DNA of 9,654 nt from Verrucomicrobia subdivision 3 bacterium UBA7542 (GCA_002479245.1 DLMG01000140.1:1-9654); one strand, 5' to 3'; positions 1 through 6,409 are shown, numbered from the stretch's first letter. Notes: generated by a model from the letters alone, not told the origin. Numbers and translations are program-made.

Positions 1-32
1 ATCGCAGCCTTGATTTCAGCAACCGTGCTCAT
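1..32 (-). CDS. N-terminus of a small antitoxin-like protein, cut by the window edge
   Basis: Read on the minus strand, an ATG at 32-30 opens a frame giving MSTVAEIKAA before the window ends. This resembles the N-termini of many short (about 60-90 residue) addiction-module or antitoxin-like proteins, which often begin with an 'xxxVAEIxxAI' helix. Only ten complete codons are visible, so length, domain and partner toxin cannot be judged. It lies 46 bases downstream of the phosphatase gene on the same strand, with no clear Shine-Dalgarno before the ATG. A promoter-like pair at 39-67 could drive it. The antitoxin label is an inference from the N-terminal style only; it could be any small protein. 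Confidence 0.4.
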   Translation of the reverse strand, partial: MSTVAEIKAA

Positions 33-38
33 GTTGGA

Positions 39-67
39 AAGTTAAGCGCAATGCGGAATGACGTCAA
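39..67 (-). promoter_or_regulatory. Possible sigma70-type promoter for the edge gene
   Basis: On the minus strand TTGACG (62-67, five of six consensus bases) is followed after exactly 17 bases by TAACTT (39-44, three of six). A start about seven bases further on would fall at the ATG at 32, so the message would be leaderless or nearly so. The -35 box overlaps an 8-base palindrome TGACGTCA (59-66). A weak stem (53-59 with 67-73, one mismatch) lies 5 bases past the phosphatase stop codon but has no T-tract. The rest of the 33-78 gap shows nothing further. Confidence 0.25.
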
Positions 68-78
68 TTCGGCAAAGT

Positions 79-693
79 CTATAATTGTCGTGCAAGTAAG
101 ATTGAAATGTCATCAGGCAAAGCTCCTGACGGGTACCGGACCAGCTCGACGAGTTTGTTTGCTGCACCATCAAAATCAGCGGCAAGAATTGTCGCCGCAA
201 TTTTTTCCAAACTTGTGTATTTCAACAGACCATCGGTCGCCACAAGCAATGTTCCGTTCAACCGCCCGCGTGTGAAAGGGATTGGAATCGCGCGACCACT
301 GCCAAGAAAAGGTTTGCGAATTTGATTGGCAGTCAGATTTTCCAGTCCAGTTTTTGAGAAAATAAATGCGCCGGAATCTCCAACGCTTGCTCCGAAAACA
401 CCCCTGTCTGACAAGACAACAACAACGCCCGTTGTTTCTCCGAAAGCGCCAATGGCGACCATCTCTCGGTCAAGAACCGTGAGCAGCTCGTTCAATCCAT
501 CCGTATTCATGCTCGTGGAACCAATCCTTTTCTTTACGCCTTCGACAAGGAATTGTGCTGCTTCTGCTCCGCCACTCATTCCACCAGCACCATCGGCAAT
601 AACCAAAACAAGATTTGAATCACACCAAAAGAATTCGGCCCGGTCTTGAAGTTCTTTTTCACCAGCGTGAATTTGTTTTGACGTTGCGAACAT
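79..693 (-). CDS. PP2C-family serine/threonine protein phosphatase
   Basis: A soluble 204-residue protein of the PPM/PP2C family, which removes phosphate from Ser/Thr using two divalent metal ions. Visible motifs in order are the N-terminal metal motif ELQDR (14-18), DGAGG (34-38), TTGVVVVL (87-94), GDSGAF (105-110), ATDGLLKY (152-159) and the C-terminal PDDISILL (193-200). Metal ligands D34, D154 and D195 are all present. There is no membrane segment or extra domain, and it is shorter than the usual 240-260 residues. I chose the ATG at 693 because PP2C homology begins just after it and GGAA lies about 8 bases upstream; the frame open to 894 is only overlap with dppD. It starts 4 bases after the dppD stop, so coupled translation is likely. 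Its GC content is visibly lower than that of dppD, which hints at a different origin. No partner kinase is in view. Confidence 0.85.
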   Translation of the reverse strand: MFATSKQIHAGEKELQDRAEFFWCDSNLVLVIADGAGGMSGGAEAAQFLVEGVKKRIGSTSMNTDGLNELLTVLDREMVAIGAFGETTGVVVVLSDRGVFGASVGDSGAFIFSKTGLENLTANQIRKPFLGSGRAIPIPFTRGRLNGTLLVATDGLLKYTSLEKIAATILAADFDGAANKLVELVRYPSGALPDDISILLARQL

Positions 694-697
694 AATC

Positions 698-1720
698 TTA
701 TTTCCAAAACGGACATCTGACCCATCGCCCGGCCTCGACCTCGACCAGTTCGGGAATTTTCTCGGAACATTCCGGCTTGGCCATCGGGCAACGCGGCGCG
801 AAGCGGCAGGCGGGCGGAAAATTGCCGATGCGCGGGACGTTGCCGGGAATCGCCGAAAGACGGTTGGCACCGCCGGCCAATTTTGGAACCGCATTCATCA
901 ATGCCTTCGTGTAAGGATGCAACGGTCGGCGCAACAATTCCTTCGCGGGCGACAGCTCGACAATCTGCCCGGCATACATCACGGCCACGCGGTCGGCCAT
1001 GTCGCCGACGATGCCGAGGTTGTGCGTGATGAGCAAAATCGCCATGCCGAGCCGCTGCTTGAGTCCGTGAAGCAGTTCGAGAATCTGCGCCTGGATGGTC
1101 ACATCGAGCGCGGTCGTCGGTTCGTCGGCCACGAGCAATTTTGGTTCGCTCGCCAGCGCCATCGCAATCATCACGCGCTGTTGCATGCCGCCGGACATCT
1201 CGAACGGATAGTTTTTGATGCGCGATTCCGGCGCGGGAATGCCGACGAGTTTCAGCAGGCGGATGACTTCAGCGTCGTAATCTTGGAGCGCCGGCCTCTG
1301 GCACGGCGTATTGGTTTCGTTGGTTCGCGCCGTGCCGGGGGCCGGCGTTCCAATCGGGCGATGTAGCTTGAGCGATTCCTTGATCTGGTTGCCGATGCGA
1401 AAAACGGGATTCAGCGATGCGCCCGGTTCCTGAAAAACGTAGCTGACCACGCCGCCGCGAATATCGCGCAGTTCGCGATTTGACATTTTCAGCACGTCAC
1501 GCCCATTCAACAAAATTTCCCCGCCGACGTAATTCGCCGGCGGCGCCGGCACGAGCCGCGCGATGGACAGCGCGGTGACGGTTTTGCCGCAGCCGCTTTC
1601 GCCGACGAGGCAGACAGTTTCGCCCGCCCCGATGGTCAACGAAACGCCGTCCACGGCCCGCAGGGCGTCGGCGCCGATGCCGAAATCCATTTTCAGATTC
1701 TTGATTTCAAGCAGGTTCAT
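698..1720 (-). CDS. dppD: Peptide ABC transporter ATP-binding protein, DppD/OppD type, with an in-frame palindrome insert
   Basis: Cytoplasmic ATPase (340 residues) that powers a dipeptide/oligopeptide importer. It shows Walker A GESGCGKT (40-47), Q-loop YVFQEP (94-99), signature MSGGMQQR (175-182), Walker B LLVADEP (195-201), D-loop TALD (203-206) and switch His H233 in LLITHN. The oligopeptide-transporter C-terminal region has [14 protein letters not shown] and a Cys-rich CRFAPRCP segment; in some DppD proteins this cysteine cluster binds an iron-sulphur cluster. The start at 1720 is fixed by a 4-base ATGA overlap with dppC and by alignment of the first residues ([11 protein letters not shown]) with the family; the frame open to 2224 is overlap with dppC. 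Residues about 123-146 are a Pro/Thr/Asn-rich insert encoded by a REP-like palindrome (see 1283-1353). It sits between the Q-loop and the signature, where homologues usually have a short helical linker. The usual partner ATPase DppF is not adjacent. Confidence 0.93.
   Translation of the reverse strand: MNLLEIKNLKMDFGIGADALRAVDGVSLTIGAGETVCLVGESGCGKTVTALSIARLVPAPPANYVGGEILLNGRDVLKMSNRELRDIRGGVVSYVFQEPGASLNPVFRIGNQIKESLKLHRPIGTPAPGTARTNETNTPCQRPALQDYDAEVIRLLKLVGIPAPESRIKNYPFEMSGGMQQRVMIAMALASEPKLLVADEPTTALDVTIQAQILELLHGLKQRLGMAILLITHNLGIVGDMADRVAVMYAGQIVELSPAKELLRRPLHPYTKALMNAVPKLAGGANRLSAIPGNVPRIGNFPPACRFAPRCPMAKPECSEKIPELVEVEAGRWVRCPFWK
1283..1353. repeat. REP/BIME-like palindromic element inserted in frame within dppD
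   Basis: Two 26-base arms (1283-1308 and 1328-1353) are inverted copies of each other with three mismatches, separated by a 19-base spacer. Each arm is itself a REP-like unit: a GGAG or GGAA head, then CGCCGGCC, a three-base loop (TCT in one, CCC in the other), GGC, a bulged A and CGGCG. The element is 71 bases long and is read through as residues about 123-146 of DppD (G-T-P-A-P-G-T-A to R-P-A-L-Q) without a stop. The head tetranucleotide followed by an imperfect hairpin is the layout of REP sequences mobilised by RAYT (TnpA-REP) transposases. No such transposase gene is in the window. That it moves is an inference. Confidence 0.75.
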
Positions 1721-2802
1721 GATTTCGTGTCCGCAGCGTCTCTTAATCCATCGCCAAGAAAGTTGAAAGCCAGAACGGTGACAAAAATTGCCGTTCCGGG
1801 CGCGAGCAGCCATGGATAATTCCGCAGATACTCCGTGTTTTGCGCGGCGGTCAGCATATTGCCCCAGCTTGCGTTCGGTTCCTGGATGCCCACACCCAGG
1901 AAACTCAGGACGACTTCGCCCAAGATGTAATACGGCACGCTTAACGTCGCCGCTACGATGACATAGGAAAACGTGTTCGGCAGGATGTGGCGCACGATTA
2001 CTTTCAGATGTGTCTGTCCCAAGGCTCGCGCGGCCAGAACGAATTGCTGCTCGCGCAGCGACAGCGTCATGCCCCGAATCACCCGCGCCATGCTGGCCCA
2101 ACCGATGAAACTCAAAATGATGATGATCATCGCATAAACCTGCGCGGAACTCATGCCCGGCGGAAACGTCGCGCGCAGCGAAATGATGAGGTAAAGCGCG
2201 GGAATGGACATGATGAGCTCGCACAACCGCATGATGACCGTGTCGGTCCGGCCGCCGAAATACCCGGAAATCCCGCCGATCATCATGCCGAAGGTGAACG
2301 ACAGCAGAATGCCAACGATGCCGATGGAAAGCGAAATCTGCGAGCCATAAAGCAGGCGCGAAAGAACGTCCCGTCCGAACTGATCCGTGCCGAGCAGATA
2401 AGCCGGATAATTTTCATCGCCGGTGCCGAACAAATGAATTGTGGCTGGAATCAGGCAGAGCAATTTGTACTTGTCGCCGCGAATAAAAAAACGCAGCGGC
2501 TTCGTGTCGCCGGCAACAAGGTGATAAACAAAGCTTCCATCACCCGCTTCGTAACGCGGCACGACTAGGTGAAAACCTGACAGTTTCGGCCAAAGCGGCG
2601 GATGGAAAAAGCGATCACGGTCCTGGCGCTCGAAGTGATACGGCGCGATAAACCCGGCGAACAACGCCATCAGGTATAGCCCGATCAAAATCACGCCGCC
2701 CGCCATCGCAATGCGCCGCCGTTTCAACCGCCGCCGGAACAACTGCCACGGCGAGAGCGGCGCTTTCGCTTCAGCGGTCAAAAGGGCTGTGGCGGTTTCC
2801 AT
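1717..2802 (-). CDS. dppC: Peptide ABC transporter inner-membrane permease, DppC/OppC type
   Basis: A 361-residue membrane subunit that pairs with DppB to form the peptide channel. The cytoplasmic N-terminus (1-31) ends in an RRRLKRRR patch, followed by TM1 (about 32-53). A long periplasmic stretch (about 54-136), rich in aromatic and charged residues, runs up to the family motif LLGTDQFGRDVLSRLLYG (136-153). Further TM segments follow. The EAA-type loop that docks on the ATPase is at 251-276 (EQQFVLAARALG to RHILPN), and the C-terminal motif FNFLGDGLRDAADT is typical of DppC. It is longer than ordinary DppC (about 300 residues), mostly because of the first periplasmic loop, and in size resembles YejE-like permeases. 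The ATG at 2802 has a good GGAG 9 bases upstream (2812-2815). The stop overlaps the dppD start (ATGA). Dipeptide or oligopeptide substrate is inferred from family and neighbours. Confidence 0.92.
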   Translation of the reverse strand: METATALLTAEAKAPLSPWQLFRRRLKRRRIAMAGGVILIGLYLMALFAGFIAPYHFERQDRDRFFHPPLWPKLSGFHLVVPRYEAGDGSFVYHLVAGDTKPLRFFIRGDKYKLLCLIPATIHLFGTGDENYPAYLLGTDQFGRDVLSRLLYGSQISLSIGIVGILLSFTFGMMIGGISGYFGGRTDTVIMRLCELIMSIPALYLIISLRATFPPGMSSAQVYAMIIIILSFIGWASMARVIRGMTLSLREQQFVLAARALGQTHLKVIVRHILPNTFSYVIVAATLSVPYYILGEVVLSFLGVGIQEPNASWGNMLTAAQNTEYLRNYPWLLAPGTAIFVTVLAFNFLGDGLRDAADTKS

Positions 2803-2811
2803 TTTTATTCG

Positions 2812-2815
2812 CTCC
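2812..2815 (-). promoter_or_regulatory. dppC: Shine-Dalgarno of dppC, abutting a REP-like hairpin
   Basis: On the minus strand GGAG is followed by 9 bases and the dppC ATG at 2802, a clear ribosome binding site that fixes the start. The base directly upstream (2816) is the end of the palindromic element 2816-2887, whose 9-bp GC-rich stem comes within 3 bases of the GGAG. Ribosome access here may therefore depend on how that stem folds. Confidence 0.7.
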
Positions 2816-2887
2816 GTAGCGGCGGTCGGCAGACCGCCGCACTCTTCCGGATGTTGGATTTTCCGGCTTTCTGCCGAAAGCCGCTAC
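2816..2887. repeat. REP/BIME-like inverted pair between dppB and dppC
   Basis: Two REP-like units face each other. The left unit starts GTAGCGGC (2816-2823) and folds as a perfect 9-bp stem (2819-2827 with 2832-2840) with loop GGCA. The right unit, read on the other strand, also starts GTAGCGGC (2887-2880) and folds as a perfect 8-bp stem (2864-2871 with 2876-2883); its loop is GGCA on that strand and TGCC on the plus strand. The stems differ at two positions with matching changes on the other side (GGTC/GACC versus TTTC/GAAA), so the structure has been kept. The 8-base ends are exact inverted repeats. The element fills most of the 103-base dppB-dppC gap. The GTAG head is typical of RAYT-linked REPs. 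Its sequence family differs from that of the element inside dppD. Confidence 0.75.
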
Positions 2888-2905
2888 ATTTGTTTCGTGG
2901 CGTCT

Positions 2906-3874
2906 TCATTTATTCAGGCGGATGCGCGGGTCGCTCCACGCGAGCAGCAGGTCGGCGATGAAATTTCCCACCACCAGCAGCCCGGTGGCCATGACCACAC
3001 AATCTACGACCAGGTAGGAATCCTTGGCGAAAAAAGCCTCCATGGTCAGCCGGCCGAGCCCGGGCCAGGCCATGATGTTTTCCACGATGAATGCGCCGCT
3101 CAACAGGGCAGCGAGCGAATAGCCGAAAATGGTCAGAAGCGGATTGATGGCATTGCGGAGGGCGTGTTTGTAAATCACCCAGCCTTCGCCAAGGCCGCGG
3201 GCGCGCGCGGCGGTGACGTATTCGGCGCGCAGCGTGTCGAGCAGGTTCGAGCGCATCTGGCGCATGATGCCCGCCCAATCTGCGGCTGCCAGCACCAGCG
3301 CGGGCAGAATCAGATGGTGCGCGCGGTCCCAGAATTGTTGCGCCGGCGACATCAGGTCATTAACCGGACTTTGCGCACCGCCAACCGGAAACCAGCCGGT
3401 GGCGGCGGCGAACCACAACGCCAGCAGCGACAGCAGCACGTCGGGTACGGACAACCCGAGAAACGCCGCCAGCGAACAACCACGGTCAATCCAGGAATCT
3501 TTTTTAACCGCCGCCCAGATGCCCAGCGGCAGGGCGATGCCCCACGCAATGATCATGGCAAAAAACGAAAGCAGAAAGGTGTTCCACAACCGTTGAACGA
3601 TGAGCGAGGTGGCGGGGATTTTGTAGGCCATCGAATAGCCGAAGTCGCCGCTCAGGACGCTTTTGAGCCAGTAGAAGTATTGGACATACCACGGCTGATC
3701 GAGATGAAACCTGGCCTTGAGATGGGCGATGGTCTCCGGCGAGATTTGCGGGTTTTGCGAGAGCGCGGTGAAGTAATCGCCCGGGGCCAGCGCCATGAGC
3801 AGAAACGTCAGCAACGACACGCCCAGCAGGAGCGGAATCATGTGCAACAGCCGCTTGAAAAGATATGACCACAT
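2906..3874 (-). CDS. dppB: Peptide ABC transporter inner-membrane permease, DppB/OppB type
   Basis: A 322-residue integral membrane subunit, the partner of DppC. The N-terminus MWSYLFKRLLHMIPLLLG, followed by a hydrophobic helix ending ALAPGDYF (28-35), is the classic DppB start. The motif HLDQPWYVQYFYWL (57-70) and SGDFGYS (75-81) follow, then TM segments around 98-122, 134-160, 187-202, 246-270 and 286-313. The EAA loop is at 218-245 (EYVTAARARGLG to LRNAINP). The C-terminus LLLAWSDPRIRL is typical (the family usually ends YxxxDPRIR). The ATG at 3874 was chosen because family homology begins there; the frame open to 4099 would run through the control region into the binding-protein gene. 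The Shine-Dalgarno is weak. It is the first gene of the minus-strand operon, divergent from the binding-protein gene, and is followed by a 103-base gap holding a REP-like pair. Confidence 0.93.
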   Translation of the reverse strand: MWSYLFKRLLHMIPLLLGVSLLTFLLMALAPGDYFTALSQNPQISPETIAHLKARFHLDQPWYVQYFYWLKSVLSGDFGYSMAYKIPATSLIVQRLWNTFLLSFFAMIIAWGIALPLGIWAAVKKDSWIDRGCSLAAFLGLSVPDVLLSLLALWFAAATGWFPVGGAQSPVNDLMSPAQQFWDRAHHLILPALVLAAADWAGIMRQMRSNLLDTLRAEYVTAARARGLGEGWVIYKHALRNAINPLLTIFGYSLAALLSGAFIVENIMAWPGLGRLTMEAFFAKDSYLVVDCVVMATGLLVVGNFIADLLLAWSDPRIRLNK

Positions 3875-3984
3875 GACAATACCGTGCAAAACATGGCAAA
3901 AAAAACGGTTCCACGCGATGAAAAACTCGACTTTCGTCGAACAAAGCGGAATGTTTGGCAGACAGGAAAGTTGAAATTTTACAC
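3875..3984. promoter_or_regulatory. Divergent control region between dppB and the peptide-binding protein gene
   Basis: This 110-base AT-richer gap must hold the start signals for both the dppB operon (-) and the binding-protein operon (+). I see no convincing -35/-10 pair for either. At 3927-3940 TCGAC and GTCGA form a perfect 5-bp stem around four bases. Read on the minus strand the loop is GAAA (a GNRA tetraloop) and the stem is followed by GTTTTT, a short attenuator- or terminator-like shape in the dppB leader; it could equally be a small operator. AGGAAAG at 3964-3970 is the best ribosome-binding candidate for the plus-strand gene, at a rather long 14-base spacing. Confidence 0.4.
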
Positions 3985-5781
3985 ATGAAAAACTCTTTTG
4001 CCCGAATTGCTGCCGTCGTAGCCGTGGCGATTTTTGTTTTAACCGGCTGCGGAAAGAAAACGGAGACCGCGCCGACAAAACCCGCCGCCAGTTATCCATT
4101 GCCCGAACCGCCGCTGGTCGCGGATTGCGAGCCGGGCATTCCCGGCGGCCGGCTGGTAGTGTCCTTGTATGGCGAACCGAAAACCTTCAATCCCATCACT
4201 GCCAACGAACAATCCTCCGAGGAGATTTACCGGCACCTTTTCGCCGCCCTACTCGGCTTTGATTACCCGTCAGAGCAGGTGTCGCCAGGGCTGGCGGAAT
4301 CGTGGACGAATTCGCCGGATGGCAAGGCTTGGATCTTCAAGCTGCGGAAGAATTTGCGCTGGAGCGATGGCGAGCCATTGACTGCGGACGACGTGTTGTT
4401 CACCTGGAACGATATCATTTACAATCCGGACATTGATAATGTCATGCGTGACGGGCTTGTAATTGACGGCAAAAAGTTTTCCGTGACGAAGATTGATGAC
4501 TTGACCATTCAAATCGTGACGCCGGAGATTTATGCGCCGTTTCTGGAAACCGTCGGCGCCCTCGTGCCCATCATGCCGAAACACGTGCTGGCCAAAGCCG
4601 TCGCCGACAAAACCTTCACCTCGGCCTATGGTGTGAATTGGGACCCAAAGAACATTGTCGGCTCCGGACCGTTCCGCATCAAGGAATACAAGCCGGCACA
4701 ATACATCCTGCTCGAGCGCAACCCGTATTATTGCGAGGTGGACAAAAAGGGCCAGCGCCTGCCGTATTTTGACAACGTCATGTACACCGTCGTGCCAGAT
4801 TTTAACGCGATGTCATTGCGTTTTTTGAGTGGCGAGAGCGACGTGGACGATTTCATTTACCCATATGAATATGACCATTTCAAAGCTGAATCCGCCAAGG
4901 GCCGTTTTCAATTGCTCGAACCGGGCATCGGACTGGAGACGGGGTTTTTTTGGTTCAACCAAAACACCAACGTGAACCCCAAGACCGGAAAGGCTTACGT
5001 AGATCCAAAAAAGTTGAAATGGTTTCGCAACGTGAAATTCCGCCAAGCCTGCTCGTATGCGATTGACCGCGACGCCATCATCAAATCGGTTTATTCCGGC
5101 CGCGCGATCCCGAATTACGGCTTTGTGACGCCCGGCAATAAAAAGTGGTTCAACCCGAACATCCGCCAGTATCCGCATGATCTGGCCAAAGCCCGCGCGT
5201 TATTGAAGGAAATCGGCATCGAAGACTGGAAAGGCGACGGAACTTTGCAGGACGCCGACGGCAACGAGATCGAATTTGCCCTGAACACAAACGTCGGGAA
5301 CAGCTCGCGAGAGAAGATCGCCGTGTTGATAAAGTCCGATTTGGAAAAGCTGGGCATCAAGGTCATTTTCCAGCCCATTGAGTTCAACACGCTCGTCCAG
5401 AAAATTGATGTTACCCACGATTACGAAGGCCTCTTGTTGAGCATTGGCGGCGGCGGCACCGATCCGTCGTTCGGCATGAATGTCATCCGCTCTGACGGTT
5501 TCACCCACCAGTGGTTTCCGCGCCAGAAATCACCCTCGACCGACTGGGAAGCCCGGCTGGACTACTTGATGAACGCCCAGAACAAGACACTCGATTTCAA
5601 CGAACGCAAAAAGGATTACGATGAGGTGCAGGAAATTTTGTGCGAACAGGTGCCGATGATTTACACTGTCACGCCATTTTTTTACGCTGCCGTCCGGTCC
5701 GACATTGGCAACGTGCGCGCCACACCGTTGAGCGGTTACCGCGCCACCTGGAACATCGAGGAGCTTTACTTCAGGAAGTGA
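3985..5781 (+). CDS. Lipoprotein peptide-binding protein of an ABC transporter (SBP_bac_5 family)
   Basis: A 598-residue extracytoplasmic solute-binding protein that captures peptides for DppBC. It has a lipoprotein signal: charged MKNSFAR, a hydrophobic core, and a lipobox LTGC with the lipidated Cys at 22, followed by a Lys/Thr/Pro-rich linker. The SBP_bac_5 fold starts near residue 55 (GGRLVVSLYGEPKTFNP), with the family signature around 116-141 (WIFKLRKNLRWSDGEPLTADD). Later blocks are GSGPFRIKEY, FRQACSYAIDRDAI and GYRATWNIEELYF at the end. It is longer than E. coli DppA (535) but within family range. I prefer the ATG at 3985 over an in-frame TTG at 3955 because it gives a proper signal peptide. 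It is transcribed away from dppB, the usual partner set split over two strands. Nickel or another small ligand is possible for this family; peptide is favoured by the neighbours. Confidence 0.93.
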   Translation: MKNSFARIAAVVAVAIFVLTGCGKKTETAPTKPAASYPLPEPPLVADCEPGIPGGRLVVSLYGEPKTFNPITANEQSSEEIYRHLFAALLGFDYPSEQVSPGLAESWTNSPDGKAWIFKLRKNLRWSDGEPLTADDVLFTWNDIIYNPDIDNVMRDGLVIDGKKFSVTKIDDLTIQIVTPEIYAPFLETVGALVPIMPKHVLAKAVADKTFTSAYGVNWDPKNIVGSGPFRIKEYKPAQYILLERNPYYCEVDKKGQRLPYFDNVMYTVVPDFNAMSLRFLSGESDVDDFIYPYEYDHFKAESAKGRFQLLEPGIGLETGFFWFNQNTNVNPKTGKAYVDPKKLKWFRNVKFRQACSYAIDRDAIIKSVYSGRAIPNYGFVTPGNKKWFNPNIRQYPHDLAKARALLKEIGIEDWKGDGTLQDADGNEIEFALNTNVGNSSREKIAVLIKSDLEKLGIKVIFQPIEFNTLVQKIDVTHDYEGLLLSIGGGGTDPSFGMNVIRSDGFTHQWFPRQKSPSTDWEARLDYLMNAQNKTLDFNERKKDYDEVQEILCEQVPMIYTVTPFFYAAVRSDIGNVRATPLSGYRATWNIEELYFRK

Positions 5782-5794
5782 GCGGCTTCAAGCA

Positions 5795-6409
5795 ATGCCA
5801 AAAATCGTTCCCAGCAATACGAGCGTTCCGCAGGATTTTGTCGAGGCGCCCTCGCAAATGCTGGAAAACTGGCCGTGGGACAAGAAGATATTGGACAGCT
5901 TTGCGGCGGATTACCGCGACCCGAACAAAAAAATTCCGCAGGCGGTTCTGAATCAACTCAAAGCCTCGCGGCTGGCGACGGAAGGGACTTTTTACCGCCG
6001 GCAACTTTCGTTCGGCCTGATGGATTTGGCGTTGCACACGCAAATTCACGCGACGAATGCTGATGACGTGCTGCCGTTGTCAAACAAGGTCCTGAGCGAG
6101 GTGTCCCTGCCGGTGCCGCCGGACACGGCGTTCGTGGCTTACTTCGGCCACATCATCGGCTACGGCGCGGGTTATTATGGCTACGCCTGGGCGGATGCCA
6201 TTGCGGCGGACATGGCGACGGTGTTTGAAAATTCGCCGGACGGCTTCTTCGACAAAACCGCCGGCATGAAATTGCGCCGCGAGATTTATCAGGTCGGCGA
6301 TTCGCGCGACATCAATGTCTCCATCGAGAGGTTCCTCGGCCGGCCGCGCTCGATTGAGCCGTTCCTGAAGAAGATTGGGGTGGAGAAAAGCCCCGCCGGT
6401 TCCAAATGA
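5795..6409 (+). CDS. C-terminal fragment of an M3 (thimet oligopeptidase-like) metallopeptidase, without HEXXH
   Basis: A 204-residue frame matching only the last third of M3 peptidases (normally about 670-700 residues), cytoplasmic enzymes that cut short peptides. It opens inside the conserved block TSVPQDFVEAPSQMLENW (9-26), where E17 is the third zinc ligand. It keeps the substrate-side motif FGHIIGYGAGYYGYAW (117-132, with H119, Y127 and Y130) and ends with the family's usual GDSRDINVSIERFLGRPRSIEPFLKKIG (168-195). The HEXXH zinc/catalytic motif, which should lie about 25 residues before E17, and everything upstream are missing; the intact end of the binding-protein gene lies there instead, 13 bases away. 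It cannot be an active peptidase alone. Start context is poor (no good Shine-Dalgarno). Its stop overlaps the POT start as ATGA. Most likely this is a 5'-truncated remnant whose reading frame survived, perhaps because it supports coupled translation of POT. Confidence 0.8.
   Translation: MPKIVPSNTSVPQDFVEAPSQMLENWPWDKKILDSFAADYRDPNKKIPQAVLNQLKASRLATEGTFYRRQLSFGLMDLALHTQIHATNADDVLPLSNKVLSEVSLPVPPDTAFVAYFGHIIGYGAGYYGYAWADAIAADMATVFENSPDGFFDKTAGMKLRREIYQVGDSRDINVSIERFLGRPRSIEPFLKKIGVEKSPAGSK

Noticed and set aside
694..894. N-terminal extension of the phosphatase frame up to an ATG at 894
   Set aside because: It lies wholly within the end of dppD in another frame and shows no PP2C motif. A good start with GGAA upstream exists at 693.
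1536..1550. GCCGGC-GGC-GCCGGC perfect palindrome within dppD
   Set aside because: It is short and lies in a Pro/Ala-coding stretch where GC-rich codons produce such symmetry. It lacks the head tetranucleotide and partner unit seen in the two REP-like elements.
1721..2224. Extension of the dppD frame upstream to 2224
   Set aside because: The translation is His/Arg-rich shadow of dppC. ABC-ATPase homology starts exactly at the ATG overlapping the dppC stop.
2711..3868. Long plus-strand open frame (385 codons) opposite dppB
   Set aside because: Its composition (Gln, Arg, Gly, His-rich, no hydrophobic segments) is that of an antisense shadow of a GC-rich membrane protein gene. It has no recognisable domain.
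3955..3983. TTG(3955)-started version of the binding protein and a TTGGCA-17-TTTACA promoter match in the same bases
   Set aside because: The extra ten residues put charged sequence before a normal lipoprotein signal. The promoter match would place its -10 box against the start codon and scores only three of six there.
3875..4099. Extension of the dppB frame to 4099
   Set aside because: It would overlap the signal peptide region of the divergent binding-protein gene, and DppB homology begins at 3874.
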